Source: Candidatus Tayloriibacteriota bacterium
Lineage (GTDB): Bacteria > Patescibacteriota > Minisyncoccia > Phycocordibacterales > PALSA-1337
Assembly (NCBI GenBank): GCA_023269245.1
Contig: JAHFMB010000056.1
Span: 1-6,550 of the forward strand
Direction: 5' to 3'
Length of the DNA: 6,550 bases
Shown here: positions 6,238 through 6,550 of the stretch, piece by piece
Layout: each line of letters begins with the position of its first letter
How positions within the stretch are numbered: position 1 is the first letter of the stretch
The notes under the pieces: generated by a model
Told to the model about the DNA's origin: nothing
Database searches by the model: none
What the model saw: only the letters and a program-made list of their open reading frames with translations
Position numbers and translations under genes: made by a program

Positions 6238-6350
6238 AAACCCTATCGCTTAGTAAGTTCTGTAATAGAATTTGGCCACAAAAACAAACCCCCAGCAAAA
6301 CTTTACTGTTTCTTCAGCGTTTCTTCATTTCAATTTGATACGGTGTGCGG

Positions 6351-6550
6351 ATGAATAAGGAAGAATGGAAAAAGTTTATTCAAAAAGCAAAAGAGAGTTA
6401 CTACCGAATAGGAGCTATTCCGTGTCCCGCTTTTGACGATGAATTAGTGTATTTTAATAGAAATGGATTTAACCATCTAATTAGAAAAGGTCGAAAATAC
6501 CGCGAAAAGGATGAGCAGATATTGAGATTAAATCTTTTCATATACGCAGT
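6351..6550 (+). CDS. Partial hypothetical protein, possibly PBECR-type nuclease-like; runs off the right edge
   Basis: An open frame starts at ATG 6351 and continues without a stop to the edge, giving 66 complete codons. The translation begins MNKEEWKKFIQKAKESYY and contains IPCPAFDDELVYFNRNGF (residues 23-40) followed by NHLIRKGRKYREKDEQI. The order VYFN..G..HL.. with a following basic Arg stretch and a helical LRLNLFIYAV recalls the phage/CPR PBECR domains (Barnase-EndoU-ColicinE5/D-RelE-like nucleases), but only the first part is visible and this is recognition from memory. An in-frame GTG at 6345 is an alternative start; a TGA at 6336-6338 closes the frame upstream. There is no Shine-Dalgarno and I find no convincing promoter in the 148-bp divergent gap (6203-6350), where the only clear element belongs to the opposite gene. 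The codons are strongly AT-biased compared with rnj. Confidence 0.65.
   Translation, partial: MNKEEWKKFIQKAKESYYRIGAIPCPAFDDELVYFNRNGFNHLIRKGRKYREKDEQILRLNLFIYA

Noticed and set aside
6108..6338. 76-codon plus-strand open frame overlapping the LivJ-like gene start
   Set aside because: It covers the opposite gene's membrane anchor and promoter, and its translation is a lysine/serine-rich shadow with no family resemblance.
6338..6350. TACGGT/GATACG as a -10 box making the 6351 gene leaderless
   Set aside because: Only three of six consensus bases match and no -35 box is at a suitable distance.

Overview
The window looks like ordinary chromosomal sequence from a Patescibacteria/CPR bacterium, most likely of Parcubacteria type. 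This is inferred from the protein set: a 73-residue SecG, a ribonuclease J with a long basic N-terminal extension, two substrate-binding proteins anchored by a single N-terminal membrane segment with no transporter genes beside them, and a compact YdcF-like protein. No rRNA or marker gene confirms it. TGA is used as a stop at 608-610, so the Gracilibacteria/SR1 recoding of TGA does not apply.

Layout. A YdcF/DUF218-like gene (35-610, +) ends at a good intrinsic terminator (636-670). secG (736-957, +) follows under its own extended -10 promoter and appears to be leaderless. A 114-bp gap containing a 110-bp inverted-repeat structure (972-1081) leads to a membrane-anchored family-5 (oligopeptide-type) substrate-binding protein (1093-2844, +). 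Ribonuclease J (2864-4906, +) starts 19 bp after it, so the two may be cotranscribed. A LivJ-type (Peripla_BP_6) binding protein lies on the opposite strand (6202-5087) and converges on rnj. It also has a near-consensus extended -10 promoter placed so that its mRNA would start at or next to the ATG. The last 200 bases (6351 onward, +) hold the 5' part of an AT-rich gene, possibly a PBECR-type nuclease-like protein.

Functionally the genes are a mixture: protein secretion (SecG), extracytoplasmic solute binding (two SBPs), RNA processing and decay (RNase J), and an envelope-related or unknown protein. Nothing here is a clear multi-gene defence or mobile system.

The most unusual signals are non-coding. 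The convergent gap 4907-5086 holds a 147-nt element whose ends form a helix of 24 paired positions; read as minus-strand RNA the helix is fully paired, and it encloses two hairpins with the same tetraloop. There is also the near-perfect 23-bp inverted repeat between secG and the SBP gene, and the same leaderless promoter layout at two separate genes. GC content falls from roughly 50% in the rnj region to about one third at the right edge.
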